Assembly: GCA_945881915.1 (NCBI GenBank) | Contig: CAMCVW010000008.1 | Span: forward strand, 43,322 to 107,321 | Source: Thermoflexus hugenholtzii JAD2 | Lineage (GTDB): Bacteria > Chloroflexota > Chloroflexia > Chloroflexales > Roseiflexaceae | Direction: 5' to 3' | DNA: 64,000 nucleotides | In this document: piece after piece, positions 8,355-17,348 of the stretch | Layout of the letters: each line of letters begins with the position of its first letter | Position numbering within the stretch: position 1 is the stretch's first letter | Translations under genes and position numbers: made by a program | Notes under the pieces: model-generated | The model's input: the letters and a program-made list of their open reading frames with translations, nothing else | Databases searched by the model: none | Told to the model about the DNA's origin: nothing

Positions 8355-9317
8355 ATGGGTGAACGACTTGCAATGACTGCCAAGATTTCACTTGGGCTCG
8401 CAATGTCAGGGATTATCTACGCCATGTTCTTGGTCGTCCCGCAGTATGTAGGCCTCGGTGAAGCAGGGCGCATCATCATCGTCCATGTACCGACTGCGTG
8501 GGTCACTTCGGCAGCATTTGCCGTATCGGCAGTATTCAGTATTCTCTATCTGCGTTCACGATCAGGGTTGCACGACGCATCAGCAGTTGCAGCAGCCGAA
8601 GTCGGAACGCTGTTTTGTTTGTTTGCCACCGTTACAGGTGCGATTTTTGCACAAGTCGTGTGGGGAACGTTTTGGAACTGGGACCCGCGTGAGACCTCGA
8701 TTCTGGTCCTTTTGCTTATCTACGCAGCCTACTTCGCGCTGCGGTCGTCGGTCGATGATGTGCCTCGGAAGAGGCGACTGGCGGCGGTGTATAACATTTT
8801 TGCATGCGTCACCATGCCGTTTCTGATGTTTGTCGCACCACGGATTGCAGATAGCACGCTCCATCCAAATTGTGCATTCTTGCAAGGAAGCAAATGTGAA
8901 GGAATCAGCCTCGACCTCAACGGCGCCAAAATCGGTCAACTCGGTGATGTCGTTGTTGAACTCAAAGCAGTACAAAAACAAGGTGATATGACGAGTGCCA
9001 CGGTCGAGGTTCGTATGCCCGGGCTCACAGACACTGCCGATCTCATCCCTACATTCGATAATGCAGGGCAACCTGCAGATCGGCCAGAATTCCCTGGTCA
9101 ATCCTTCCGGATGATTCTCATCGAGGCAGACGTACCGGCTGGCACCGCACGAGTCAATATACAAGCACCAGGGACGGGTTTGTTGAGTAATCAGCGTACG
9201 CTTTGGGTCTTTATGGCCAGTAATCTGACCTTTGGATTTTTGGCACTCTGGCTCTATCGGATTCGCGCCACGATTTTGCACGTAACGTCACTCGTACAGA
9301 CAACGGAGGCACTCTAG
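8355..9317 (+). CDS. ccmC: CcmC, haem handling protein with enlarged periplasmic insert
   Basis: 320 residues against about 240 in typical CcmC. The tryptophan-rich WWD motif is intact (VWGTFWNWDPRET, residues ~102-114). The two expected axial histidines are His44 (IIIVHVPTAW) and His170 (ADSTLHPNCAF). CcmC transfers haem to CcmE on the outer face of the membrane. The extra length is one block, roughly residues 171-285, between His170 and the last membrane span. It is beta-strand-like, soluble in character and carries two cysteines (NCAF..SKCEG). An N-terminal cysteine-free five-span core and a final span (LWVFMASNLTFGFLALWLY) complete it. The stop is immediately followed by the ccmD-like start. 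Confidence 0.9.
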   Translation: MGERLAMTAKISLGLAMSGIIYAMFLVVPQYVGLGEAGRIIIVHVPTAWVTSAAFAVSAVFSILYLRSRSGLHDASAVAAAEVGTLFCLFATVTGAIFAQVVWGTFWNWDPRETSILVLLLIYAAYFALRSSVDDVPRKRRLAAVYNIFACVTMPFLMFVAPRIADSTLHPNCAFLQGSKCEGISLDLNGAKIGQLGDVVVELKAVQKQGDMTSATVEVRMPGLTDTADLIPTFDNAGQPADRPEFPGQSFRMILIEADVPAGTARVNIQAPGTGLLSNQRTLWVFMASNLTFGFLALWLYRIRATILHVTSLVQTTEAL

Positions 9318-9521
9318 ATGCAAGTAGTACTCGATGCAGGTGTGGCAATTTATATCGCAATGTCCGTTGCTCTGGTCGTATGGTTAGGTGTTTTCGTCTA
9401 TCTGTTGCGCATTGATGCCGAAGCAAAAGAACTCAAACGGTTGGTATTGGCTGCACGCCTACAATCACCGACACTGTCATCTGAGGTGCAGGTTGAATAC
9501 CGCACACCGAGCGCGAATTAG
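9318..9521 (+). CDS. ccmD: CcmD-like small membrane protein
   Basis: 67 residues with one hydrophobic span (IYIAMSVALVVWLGVFVYLL), followed by a charged helix (RIDAEAKELKRLVLAA). This matches the layout of CcmD, a poorly conserved small protein that stabilises the CcmC-CcmE complex and helps release holo-CcmE. Identification rests on size, topology and position exactly between ccmC and ccmE; sequence alone would not be enough. The start codon abuts the ccmC stop, and a GGAGGCA site lies just upstream inside ccmC. Confidence 0.7.
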   Translation: MQVVLDAGVAIYIAMSVALVVWLGVFVYLLRIDAEAKELKRLVLAARLQSPTLSSEVQVEYRTPSAN

Positions 9522-9530
9522 GAGCATATC

Positions 9531-9962
9531 ATGTCCTCAACGACCCTCCAACCTGCCTCACGCGGTGGTCTCAAGCCACTCCACATCATCGGTATTGCAA
9601 TTGTTGTGCTCTCGATTGTGCTCGGTTATTATGGTCTGAGCGCCTCAATGCGCCCGTACACCACACAAATCAGCGAAGCGACCAATAGCGCGCAAGGCGT
9701 ACAGTTAGCAGGATTCTTGGGCAGCACCGGAGAATACAACGAAGCGGGGAAGTTCACGTTCTTGCTCCAGGATTCCACCGGCAAAAAAATCAAAATCATT
9801 TCGAGTGAGCCGAAACCGTCCAACTTCGAACAGGCAGTCAGCATCGTGGCAATTGGGCATTATGATGCAAAAAGTGGTGACTTCATCGCTGAGAGTCTGC
9901 TTGTCAAATGCCCGTCGAAATACCAAGAACAGATGAAGTCAGAGACCAAAGTCCAGAACTAG
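9531..9962 (+). CDS. ccmE: CcmE haem chaperone, CxxxY variant
   Basis: 143 residues with an N-terminal signal anchor (LHIIGIAIVVLSIVLGYYGL) and a periplasmic OB-fold beta-barrel. Classical CcmE binds haem covalently through His in H-x-x-x-Y. Here the equivalent segment is LLVKCPSKYQE, with Cys127 and Tyr131, i.e. C-x-x-x-Y. That variant is known from archaea and some Deltaproteobacteria in the so-called System I*, which typically lacks CcmH. No ccmH is visible in this cluster, in agreement. A GGAG site precedes the ATG. Gap to ccmF 15 bases. Confidence 0.9.
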   Translation: MSSTTLQPASRGGLKPLHIIGIAIVVLSIVLGYYGLSASMRPYTTQISEATNSAQGVQLAGFLGSTGEYNEAGKFTFLLQDSTGKKIKIISSEPKPSNFEQAVSIVAIGHYDAKSGDFIAESLLVKCPSKYQEQMKSETKVQN

Positions 9963-9977
9963 AATAGCGAGCCACCT

Positions 9978-12347
9978 ATGACGGTCTATTTCTTTGGTAC
10001 ATTGTTAATCGTTGCAACCATCGCGATGGCAGCAATGGCGACCATCAGTTATGTGCTCGTACCATTTGGTCGACCAAACGCACTCCCATATGCTCGTTGG
10101 GGTACGCGACTGACATTGGTGGGTGTACTTGCCGTCGTAGTACTGCTGAATTATCTGTTTGTTGCGCAACGGTATGACGTCGAATACGTCTACAACTACA
10201 GTTCAAATGAACTCGAATCGTATTTCAGAGTGGCGGCCGTCTGGGCAGGCCAACCTGGGTCATTTGTTATTTGGGCATTGTGGGGCATCATCGGAGCGCA
10301 ATTCCTGGTACGACGAACACGCCACAACGAACCATACGTCTTGAGCGTGGTGATGATGATCCAAACTGCGCTGCTCATTTTCATGCTCATCCGTAATCCC
10401 TTTATCTTGCACATCACTGCCGATGGCCTGCCGCCGGTCGATGGCAAAGGCCTCAATCCAACGCTGCACAACATATGGATGCTCATCCATCCACCGATTC
10501 TGTTTGTCGGCTTTGCGCTGATGGCGATTCCATACGGATACGTCATTGCGGGACTTTGGCGTCGTGATTACGACGGCTGGGTAAAGTATGCGTTGCCATG
10601 GGCTACCGCTTCTTGGGCGACACTCGGTTTGGCGTTGTTGTTGGGTGGGTATTGGGCCTACGAGACGCTCGGCTGGGGTGGCTTCTGGGGCTGGGACCCG
10701 GTCGAAAACTCTGCATTGGTGCCATGGTTGACCGTGGCAGCACTCATCCACGGTATGTTGGTGCAACGGGCAAACGGTTCTCTGCGACGTATGAATGCAT
10801 TGATGGCAGTGGCGACCTATTCGCTGGTCTTCTATTCGACATTTTTGACGCGAAGCGGTGTATTGTCATCTTTTTCGGTCCATTCGTTCGTCGAAGAAGG
10901 CCTCAAGTGGATCATGATTACCTTTCTGTTGATTATCATTGTGCTTGGCATGTCTGTGGTGTTGTGGCGCTGGCGCGACATCCCGCAACTCCCACTCTCC
11001 GAAAAGCTCTTATCACGCGACAGCTTTTTTAGTCTGATGATTCTGGTGATGTTGTTGATGGCAGGCATTGTGGCGTTGGGTACATCCATGCCGGTTATTT
11101 CGTCTATTCCAGGTGTCGGGACGTCACTGCAAAGCTTCTTTGGATCGTTGTTTACCTTGGATGACGGAACCACGTACAGCCCTGGAGCGCAGCCATTCGA
11201 AGACGGTCGATTTGGGCTGATTGGAAGCTTCTATAGCACCACCGTGCCGCCGCTTGGTCTCATTTTGGCAATTCTGATGGTGATTGGGCCTCTGCTTGGG
11301 CAACGGGACAGTAACGCTGGTGCATTACTACGCACCATCCGGATTCCTGGAATCATTGCATTTGTGGTAACTGCAATTGCAGTGGTGCTTGGTGCGCGGA
11401 GCGTTTTCGTGGCGCTATACATTGGTATCGCGACGTTTGCCGTCGGGACGAACATTGTCATGATTGTGCGTACCCTCAAAGCGGGTTGGCTGCGCATCGG
11501 CGGGTATCTGGCGCATGTGGGAATAATGATTTTCGTGGTGGGAGCCATTGCGTCTTCGTGGTATGCCAGCCCCGAAACCCGTGTGTTGATCCCTGAGGGT
11601 CAGACCATGTCGGTATACGGATACGATATTGCGTTCAACGGCTGGCGCATGGATGCCACTGGTCACGGGGTGCTCGACATGGATGTGACGCACGGTGGTC
11701 GTGTGACTCCTGCTGCGCCGATGCTCTACTTCAACGCACGCATGGGTGCGACGATGGCCACTCCGTCGGTTCGCAGTGAAGTGTACGAAGACATGTACAT
11801 CTCGCCAGTCGAATATCAACCACCATTCGATCGCAACATCGCAGATTTGAACGAAGGCCAGACCAAGGAAATTGGACCGTACGAGATTACCTTTAATGGA
11901 TTTATGGTGCCAACCGATAAGACGACCGACAAGGCCGATATCTCTGCCCAATTGCGGATTGTCTACGAAGGAAAATCCTACGATATCACCCCAGGTATCG
12001 TGATATTGGCCAACGAGACTGACCCCAATAAAGCAGTACAAGAAATGCCTGTCGATTTGCCAGGTGGTCATACCGCTTCAATGGCTGCATTTGATCCCAA
12101 TCAAAAACGGGTCATCATCCGTGTCGGCGGATTGCAGCTACCAGTAGATCCTGCCCGTGCAGTGATTACCGTATCTGTCAAGCCTGGCATTGTGTTTGTC
12201 TGGTCAGGCATCATCATCGCGGTTATTGGTGGGGTCATCGCGGTCATTCGGCGACAATATGAGGCAGGGCAACTCAGTGTTCCGTCGCTGAAAGGTGCTT
12301 TATCTTGGCTGGCATTCTGGCGACGAAAAGATCCAGTGACCGCATAG
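9978..12347 (+). CDS. ccmF: CcmF, cytochrome c haem lyase subunit
   Basis: 789 residues; larger than the ~650 of E. coli because of a long soluble segment near the C-terminus (about residues 530-755, before a last span at ~736-757). Multiple spans, the conserved AVWAGQPGSFVIW, IHPPILFVGFA and the WWD motif GWGGFWGWDPVENSALVPW are all present, with conserved histidines around them (HNIWMLIHPP, IHGMLVQRA, FSVHSF). CcmF ligates haem from CcmE to the CxxCH motif of apocytochrome c. The ribosome site is weak, so translation may depend on coupling with ccmE. Confidence 0.92.
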   Translation: MTVYFFGTLLIVATIAMAAMATISYVLVPFGRPNALPYARWGTRLTLVGVLAVVVLLNYLFVAQRYDVEYVYNYSSNELESYFRVAAVWAGQPGSFVIWALWGIIGAQFLVRRTRHNEPYVLSVVMMIQTALLIFMLIRNPFILHITADGLPPVDGKGLNPTLHNIWMLIHPPILFVGFALMAIPYGYVIAGLWRRDYDGWVKYALPWATASWATLGLALLLGGYWAYETLGWGGFWGWDPVENSALVPWLTVAALIHGMLVQRANGSLRRMNALMAVATYSLVFYSTFLTRSGVLSSFSVHSFVEEGLKWIMITFLLIIIVLGMSVVLWRWRDIPQLPLSEKLLSRDSFFSLMILVMLLMAGIVALGTSMPVISSIPGVGTSLQSFFGSLFTLDDGTTYSPGAQPFEDGRFGLIGSFYSTTVPPLGLILAILMVIGPLLGQRDSNAGALLRTIRIPGIIAFVVTAIAVVLGARSVFVALYIGIATFAVGTNIVMIVRTLKAGWLRIGGYLAHVGIMIFVVGAIASSWYASPETRVLIPEGQTMSVYGYDIAFNGWRMDATGHGVLDMDVTHGGRVTPAAPMLYFNARMGATMATPSVRSEVYEDMYISPVEYQPPFDRNIADLNEGQTKEIGPYEITFNGFMVPTDKTTDKADISAQLRIVYEGKSYDITPGIVILANETDPNKAVQEMPVDLPGGHTASMAAFDPNQKRVIIRVGGLQLPVDPARAVITVSVKPGIVFVWSGIIIAVIGGVIAVIRRQYEAGQLSVPSLKGALSWLAFWRRKDPVTA

Positions 12348-12377
12348 CGTACTGCGCACGCACATAAAAGGGATGAC

Positions 12378-13373
12378 ATGGTCGATTATTATGCAGTCCT
12401 ACAGCTCCGACATGATGCAGATAGCGCTGCAATAGAGGAATCATATACACGTTTGAGCAATGCATACAACCCAGCGTTGTTGAGCGGTGTATCGGATGAA
12501 CTACGTGCACTCGCAGAACAACGCCTCTTTGAACTCGGCCAAGCACGGGCGATTCTGGCAGATCCAACCCTGCGGGCAGCGTATGACGCAGGCCTCGAGC
12601 ACGTTGTGACAAAGGCATTACCAACGGCAGAACCGAGTTTTGATTATGCGCCGCTACCAGCGGCAAGTGCCCGCGAACGTATTCCGGGATTTGTGACTGA
12701 GCCGGTGCGTGACGCACGTATGGCGGATTCACGTTCCCGCAATCTCCCGATGATTGTTGCAATCGTGCTTCCTATACTTATCGTGTTGATTGCCTTTGTG
12801 CTGACCGATGGTGGTACCAAAGTCGCGCCCTCAAACGATACTCCACCCGTAGAGACTGCAGGGAGCCAAATCGATCAGTTTGAGGCCGCCATTGCGACAG
12901 CAAAACTTGCAACCGATTCCGATCCGAGCAGTGTTTCGGCATGGATTGAGTATGGCAATATGCTCTACAACAGTGTGCAAATTGTCCGTGAATTGCAGCC
13001 GAATAGCGCTGTGTATAACGAACGCCTCAATCGTTGGCAGATGTCTGCATTCGCATACGAAAAAGCCATGACGCTCGAGCCAGGGAATGTGGTCGTGGCG
13101 GCAGATCATGGAGCTGCACTGTGCTTCTATGGGAACGGGGTCGGTGACAAGAAGAGTTCCAACGCCGGATTGCAGCAGATTCGTTCCGTACGTGATTCGA
13201 TACCGACAACTGACCGGTCACGGGTGCTCATGAATCTGGCATATTGCCTTGCCGAAAACACTCCACCCCAGGTCGAGGATGCAACTAAAGTCTGGCAGTC
13301 AGTCATCGATGCAGAGCCCAAAGATTCCCCCATTGCCATTCAGGCTGCGCAATTGATAGCCAGATATCGCTGA
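12378..13373 (+). CDS. Membrane protein: degenerate J-like domain, one span, TPR-like C-terminus
   Basis: 331 residues. Residues 1-72 follow the J-domain helix pattern (DYYAVLQLRHDAD...AIEESYTRLSNAYNP; then ...LFELGQARAILADPTLRAAYDAGL), but the HPD loop that activates Hsp70 is replaced by NPA. A single span lies at about 123-143 (LPMIVAIVLPILIVLIAFVLT). The outside part (residues ~160-330) is helical with TPR-like spacing (ATDSDPSSVSAWIEYGNMLYNS; AYEKAMTLEPGNVVVAADHG), resembling the TPR part of CcmH/CcmI. CcmI presents apocytochrome c to the ligase, so a similar role is plausible because it follows ccmF by 30 bases in the same operon. That function is inference. Confidence 0.75.
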   Translation: MVDYYAVLQLRHDADSAAIEESYTRLSNAYNPALLSGVSDELRALAEQRLFELGQARAILADPTLRAAYDAGLEHVVTKALPTAEPSFDYAPLPAASARERIPGFVTEPVRDARMADSRSRNLPMIVAIVLPILIVLIAFVLTDGGTKVAPSNDTPPVETAGSQIDQFEAAIATAKLATDSDPSSVSAWIEYGNMLYNSVQIVRELQPNSAVYNERLNRWQMSAFAYEKAMTLEPGNVVVAADHGAALCFYGNGVGDKKSSNAGLQQIRSVRDSIPTTDRSRVLMNLAYCLAENTPPQVEDATKVWQSVIDAEPKDSPIAIQAAQLIARYR

Positions 13374-13397
13374 TCGTAGTAGTCGACACGAGGATAC

Positions 13398-14222
13398 ATG
13401 GCACAAAATTATTATGAGCAGCTCGGCATTCCGATGGATGCCGACGATACCGCGATTCGTGCAGGATGTGAACGCATCAGTGCACGCTTCCGCGCGGATT
13501 GGCTGAATGATCCGGGTGGCACCGTCGGCGACAGTGCAATGAAGCGGATTCGCGAATTTGAAGCGCTGCGTGATCTGCTCCTTGACTCTGTCCAACGTAC
13601 GGAATACGACCGTTTGTTGGGCGTCCGACTGCTCCCGGTGACGGCCAGCGGGCGTACGAGTGCAGTGAGCCGAGAAGTGTGGATGATCGTGTTGGGTGGC
13701 TTCATTGGGTTGGTGATTGTGTGTATCGTGTGGATTGTTAGTGCACGCTTAGCAATGCCAACGATGCCTGCCGCTGCCGAGACAAACCGACCAGCACCAA
13801 ATTTCGCGTTACAAACAATCGACGGAAAAACACTGCGTTTAAATGATTTACGTGGTAAAATTGTACTAGTAAACTTTTGGGGCACATGGTGTGTCCCTTG
13901 CAAAGCAGAAACCCCGGCGTTAGAGGCTGCATATACGCAGCTCAAAGACAGCGGTGTTGAGTTTGTCGGGGTCAATCTTCGCAACCAAGAGGAACTCGGC
14001 GCTGCGGGTGATGCAGCGGTGAAGGCATTCGTGGCGACGTATGGCGTGACGTACCCAATCGTCTACGACACAGACGGCGAAGTTGCCCGGGCATACCAGA
14101 TATCACCCATACCAGTGAGTTATTTCATTGATGCGCAAGGCAACATACGGTACGTGTACGTTGGAGAACTCAAGACTTCTGATGTCTTGGAGTTAGCACG
14201 ACGGTTGCACGATACCCCATAA
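13398..14222 (+). CDS. TlpA/ResA-type thiol-disulfide protein with cytoplasmic J-like domain
   Basis: 274 residues. Residues 1-75 form a J-like domain (QNYYEQLGIPMDADDTAI ... EFEALRDLLLDSVQRTEYDRLL), again with no HPD (the loop reads ADWLNDPG). A span at ~95-117 follows, then a thioredoxin-fold domain (~130-274) with active site WGTWCVPC (Cys165, Cys168), the ETPALEAAY helix and a cis-Pro loop (ISPIPVSYFID). TlpA/ResA/CcmG proteins keep apocytochrome CxxCH cysteines reduced for haem attachment, which suits its place at the end of the ccm operon (24 bases after the previous gene). J-like domain fused through the membrane to a thioredoxin is unusual. Confidence 0.85.
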   Translation: MAQNYYEQLGIPMDADDTAIRAGCERISARFRADWLNDPGGTVGDSAMKRIREFEALRDLLLDSVQRTEYDRLLGVRLLPVTASGRTSAVSREVWMIVLGGFIGLVIVCIVWIVSARLAMPTMPAAAETNRPAPNFALQTIDGKTLRLNDLRGKIVLVNFWGTWCVPCKAETPALEAAYTQLKDSGVEFVGVNLRNQEELGAAGDAAVKAFVATYGVTYPIVYDTDGEVARAYQISPIPVSYFIDAQGNIRYVYVGELKTSDVLELARRLHDTP

Positions 14223-14232
14223 GTGAGGTTTC

Positions 14233-14922
14233 ATGACTAGCCTACACAACATCATGGTCGTTGACGACGAACCAGGTCTACGCAAGTTGCTCAACTTGTT
14301 GTTCTCAAATGCGGGATACCGGGTACACGAAGTGTCGAGTGGCGCAGAATGTCTCCAGAAAATCAATGAAATTCACCCTGACTTAATTGTTTTGGATGTC
14401 ATGATGCCCGAAATGGACGGACGCGAGGTCTGTCAGCGTATTCGTGCCGAAGGCAACCATGTTCCAGTTTTGATGTTGACCGCTCGGACTCAGGCGCGTG
14501 ATGTGGTAATGGGGCTTGATTGTGGCGCTGACGACTACCTTGCCAAACCATTCGACATGGACGAGTTGCTTGCCCGTGTGCGGGCACTCCTTCGTCGGGC
14601 CCAGGGCAGCCAACGCACGCGCGTCGTTGGTATGGGCGAAATCACTATCGACATTCAGACGCGTGTGGTCAAAGTCAAAGGCGGAATCGTTGAACTGACC
14701 CCGACCGAATATGCATTATTGGCTGTCTTGGCCGAACACGCCGGCACGGTCGTCCGACATGATACACTACTAGAATCAGTCTGGGGTCCGAATTCACAGC
14801 ACGATCAAGACTACCTGAAAGTCTATATGTGGTATCTGCGCCGCAAAATCGAACCCAAAGCAGGCCGTAATCCACGGCTGTTGTTGACGGAGTGGGGCGT
14901 CGGCTATCGCATGGTGCAGTAA
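14233..14922 (+). CDS. OmpR/PhoB-family response regulator
   Basis: 229 residues. Receiver domain: acidic pair Asp11-Asp12 (VVDDEPGLR), phospho-acceptor Asp55 (IVLDVMMPEMDG), switch Thr in LMLTAR, and Lys in DDYLAKPF. C-terminal winged-helix DNA-binding domain from ~130 (IQTRVVKVKGG..VELTPTEYALLAVLAEHAG..VVRHDTLLESVWG). No sensor kinase is adjacent, so it is an orphan here. It lies 10 bases after the TlpA-like gene and 15 before proB, so it may be transcribed with either; its target is unknown. Confidence 0.92.
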   Translation: MTSLHNIMVVDDEPGLRKLLNLLFSNAGYRVHEVSSGAECLQKINEIHPDLIVLDVMMPEMDGREVCQRIRAEGNHVPVLMLTARTQARDVVMGLDCGADDYLAKPFDMDELLARVRALLRRAQGSQRTRVVGMGEITIDIQTRVVKVKGGIVELTPTEYALLAVLAEHAGTVVRHDTLLESVWGPNSQHDQDYLKVYMWYLRRKIEPKAGRNPRLLLTEWGVGYRMVQ

Positions 14923-14937
14923 GCAAAAGAGGATGCG

Positions 14938-16074
14938 ATGATCGAGATCGGTTCACCGATGCGGGTTGTAGTCAAGCTCGGTACCAATGTCCTCACCGCC
15001 GGTTCGACGCGTCTGCATCGCCCACGTATGGTAGATTTTGTGCGCCAGGTAGCAGGGCTCAGAGCCCTGGGGCACGAGGTCATTTTGGTCACGTCCGGCG
15101 CAGTTGCTGCCGGGCGTGAATGTTTGTCTCTGCAATCACGTTCCCGAGATGTGGCCGAAAAACAAATGTTGGCTGCGGTTGGTCAGTCGTTCATTATGCA
15201 TCTGTACCAACAGATGTTTGAACTGTACTCTGTTCCTGTCGGTCAGACGCTCCTCACCAAAGCCGATATCGGTGATCGTCATCGCTACCTCAATGCACGA
15301 AACACGCTCCTCACGTGCTTTGCTCATGGTGTGGTGCCCATTATCAATGAAAACGACGCAGTTGCGGTCGATGAGATAAAAGTCGGCGATAACGATAATC
15401 TCTCTGCACTCGTCGCAAATCTGGTTGATGCGCAATTGTTACTCATCCTGACTGATATCGATGGTCTGTACACTGCCGACCCACGCAGTGATGCATCAGC
15501 AACGCTCATCAGTACTGTTGATCAGATTACGCCGGCAATCTATGCCCTTGCGGGTGGAACGGGAAGCGTGCGCGGTACTGGTGGGATGATCACCAAAATC
15601 CAAGCAGCAGATTTGGCAACGCAGAGCGGTATCGACGTAGTGATTGCGCCCGGCGCACTCCCGAACGTCATCGAGCGCGTTGTGGCTGGGGAACGCATCG
15701 GCACACGGTTCCCTGCCCGCGTCAATCACCGTGAGGGGCGCAAGCGTTGGATTTTGGCCGAGACAGTGCGCGAGGGCAAAATCATCATCGATGCGGGTGC
15801 CGCCCGGGCGATGTTGTCAGGAGGCAAAAGCCTTTTGCCTGCGGGGATTGTGGCGGTCGAAGGTGATTTCGAGCGTGGTCAGACCGTACGCATTTTTCTC
15901 AACACGAGTGAGGTGGCACGAGGATTATCGTTGTATCATGCTGCAGACGTGCGTCGGATTATGGGCCAAAAATCGACTGCCATAGCTGACATTCTCGGCT
16001 ACGAATACGGCAATGCGGTGGTCCATCGCGATGATATGATAGTGGTAGCACCTGATGAAGCGAGTACCCCATGA
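14938..16074 (+). CDS. proB: Glutamate 5-kinase with PUA domain
   Basis: 378 residues, the standard length for the two-domain enzyme. Amino-acid-kinase domain: VVVKLGTNVL, ILVTSGAVAAGRE, the glutamate-binding region PIINENDAVAVDE and DNDNLSALVA, and the nucleotide-binding GTGGMITKIQAA. C-terminal PUA domain from ~285 (GKIIIDAGAARAMLSGGKSLLP). Catalyses ATP-dependent phosphorylation of glutamate, first step of proline synthesis. GAGG site before the ATG. Overlaps proA by four bases. Confidence 0.95.
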   Translation: MIEIGSPMRVVVKLGTNVLTAGSTRLHRPRMVDFVRQVAGLRALGHEVILVTSGAVAAGRECLSLQSRSRDVAEKQMLAAVGQSFIMHLYQQMFELYSVPVGQTLLTKADIGDRHRYLNARNTLLTCFAHGVVPIINENDAVAVDEIKVGDNDNLSALVANLVDAQLLLILTDIDGLYTADPRSDASATLISTVDQITPAIYALAGGTGSVRGTGGMITKIQAADLATQSGIDVVIAPGALPNVIERVVAGERIGTRFPARVNHREGRKRWILAETVREGKIIIDAGAARAMLSGGKSLLPAGIVAVEGDFERGQTVRIFLNTSEVARGLSLYHAADVRRIMGQKSTAIADILGYEYGNAVVHRDDMIVVAPDEASTP

Positions 16075-17348
16075 CGCCTACTGATATTTTGCAAATGGCA
16101 CAACGAGCACGTCGTGCAGCGCGTCATATCGCCAATACGAGTACCGCGGAGCGAAATGCCGTGCTGGCGCGTATCGTCGTTTTATTGAACGATCCCCATC
16201 ATGCCCAGATGATTTTGACCGCCAACGCCCTAGACATCGCGAACGGGCATGCTGCTGGATTGCGTCCTGCACTCATCGACCGGATGATGCTCACCCCGCA
16301 ACGACTTGCCGCAATTGCCAACGACATCGACACCGTTATTCTTTTGCCTGATCCGGTCGGAGATGTATTTGAGCGTGGCATACTTCCCAATGCACTGGAA
16401 TGGTACAAAGTGCGAGTTCCCATCGGCGTTGTGGCTGTGGTCTACGAGGCACGGCCGAATGTGACGTTCGATGTTGCAGCGTTGTGTCTCAAATCAGGGA
16501 ATGCTGCCATCCTGCGTGGCGGCAAAGAGATAAGTCAGTCCTGTGCAGCCATTGTGACGTTGCTGCAGCAAGCGCTGTCTGACTGCGGGCTGACAGCTGA
16601 TGTACTCCAGGCTATCACCGATCCTGATCGGGGGCTGCTCGAGCAACTCCTCAAACTCGACACATATGTCGATGTGGTTATTCCACGTGGTGGCGCTGCT
16701 CTGCACCGCTTTTGCGTCGAAAAAGCCACTATGCCGGTCATCGTAGGTGGTATTGGTATTGTGCATGCATATATTGATCACTCTGCAAATCCGACGTATG
16801 TGACCGACATTGTGGTCAACGGACGCGTGCAACGGCCGAGCGTCTGCAATTCCTTGGATGTGTTGTTATTCGAACGCGCGGGAGCCACCAAGATGGTGCC
16901 GCTAGCAGCCCGTGCGTTACTCGAACAGTCTGTCGAGTTGCGTTGCGATGCAGAGGTGCTGACATTGTTGGCGAAAGAGGGCATCGCTGATCGTCGCATT
17001 GTCGCGCTCGGTGACGCAGACTACGACACCGAGTACATGGCTCTGATTGCCACATTACACATTGTTGATGGACTCGAAGCAGCGCTGGACCACATCGCTG
17101 ACCACGGCGGGCACACGGAGGTCATCATTAGTGAGCAGACCGAGGCTATCGCCACGTTTGTGCGACAGGTCGATTCCACCGCGGTCATGGTCAATGCATC
17201 CACGCGCTTCAACGATGGTGGTCAATTAGGCCTCGGTGCCGAGATTGCCATCAGCACGCAGAAGCTGCACGTGCGCGGTCCAATGGGGCTCCGTGAACTG
17301 ACCACCTACAAGTGGGTCGTGACCGGCACCGGGCAGGTACGTACCTAG
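16071..17348 (+). CDS. proA: Glutamate-5-semialdehyde dehydrogenase (gamma-glutamyl phosphate reductase)
   Basis: 425 residues, full length. Aldehyde-dehydrogenase fold with family motifs VPIGVVAVVYEARPNVT, SGNAAILRGGKE, the catalytic cysteine in RPSVCNSLDVLLF, and the C-terminal VNASTRFNDGGQLGLGAEIAIST. Reduces gamma-glutamyl phosphate to glutamate semialdehyde, second step of proline synthesis. Start overlaps the proB stop (ATGA). Its last four bases overlap the end of the opposite-strand DHOD-like gene. Confidence 0.95.
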   Translation: MTPTDILQMAQRARRAARHIANTSTAERNAVLARIVVLLNDPHHAQMILTANALDIANGHAAGLRPALIDRMMLTPQRLAAIANDIDTVILLPDPVGDVFERGILPNALEWYKVRVPIGVVAVVYEARPNVTFDVAALCLKSGNAAILRGGKEISQSCAAIVTLLQQALSDCGLTADVLQAITDPDRGLLEQLLKLDTYVDVVIPRGGAALHRFCVEKATMPVIVGGIGIVHAYIDHSANPTYVTDIVVNGRVQRPSVCNSLDVLLFERAGATKMVPLAARALLEQSVELRCDAEVLTLLAKEGIADRRIVALGDADYDTEYMALIATLHIVDGLEAALDHIADHGGHTEVIISEQTEAIATFVRQVDSTAVMVNASTRFNDGGQLGLGAEIAISTQKLHVRGPMGLRELTTYKWVVTGTGQVRT

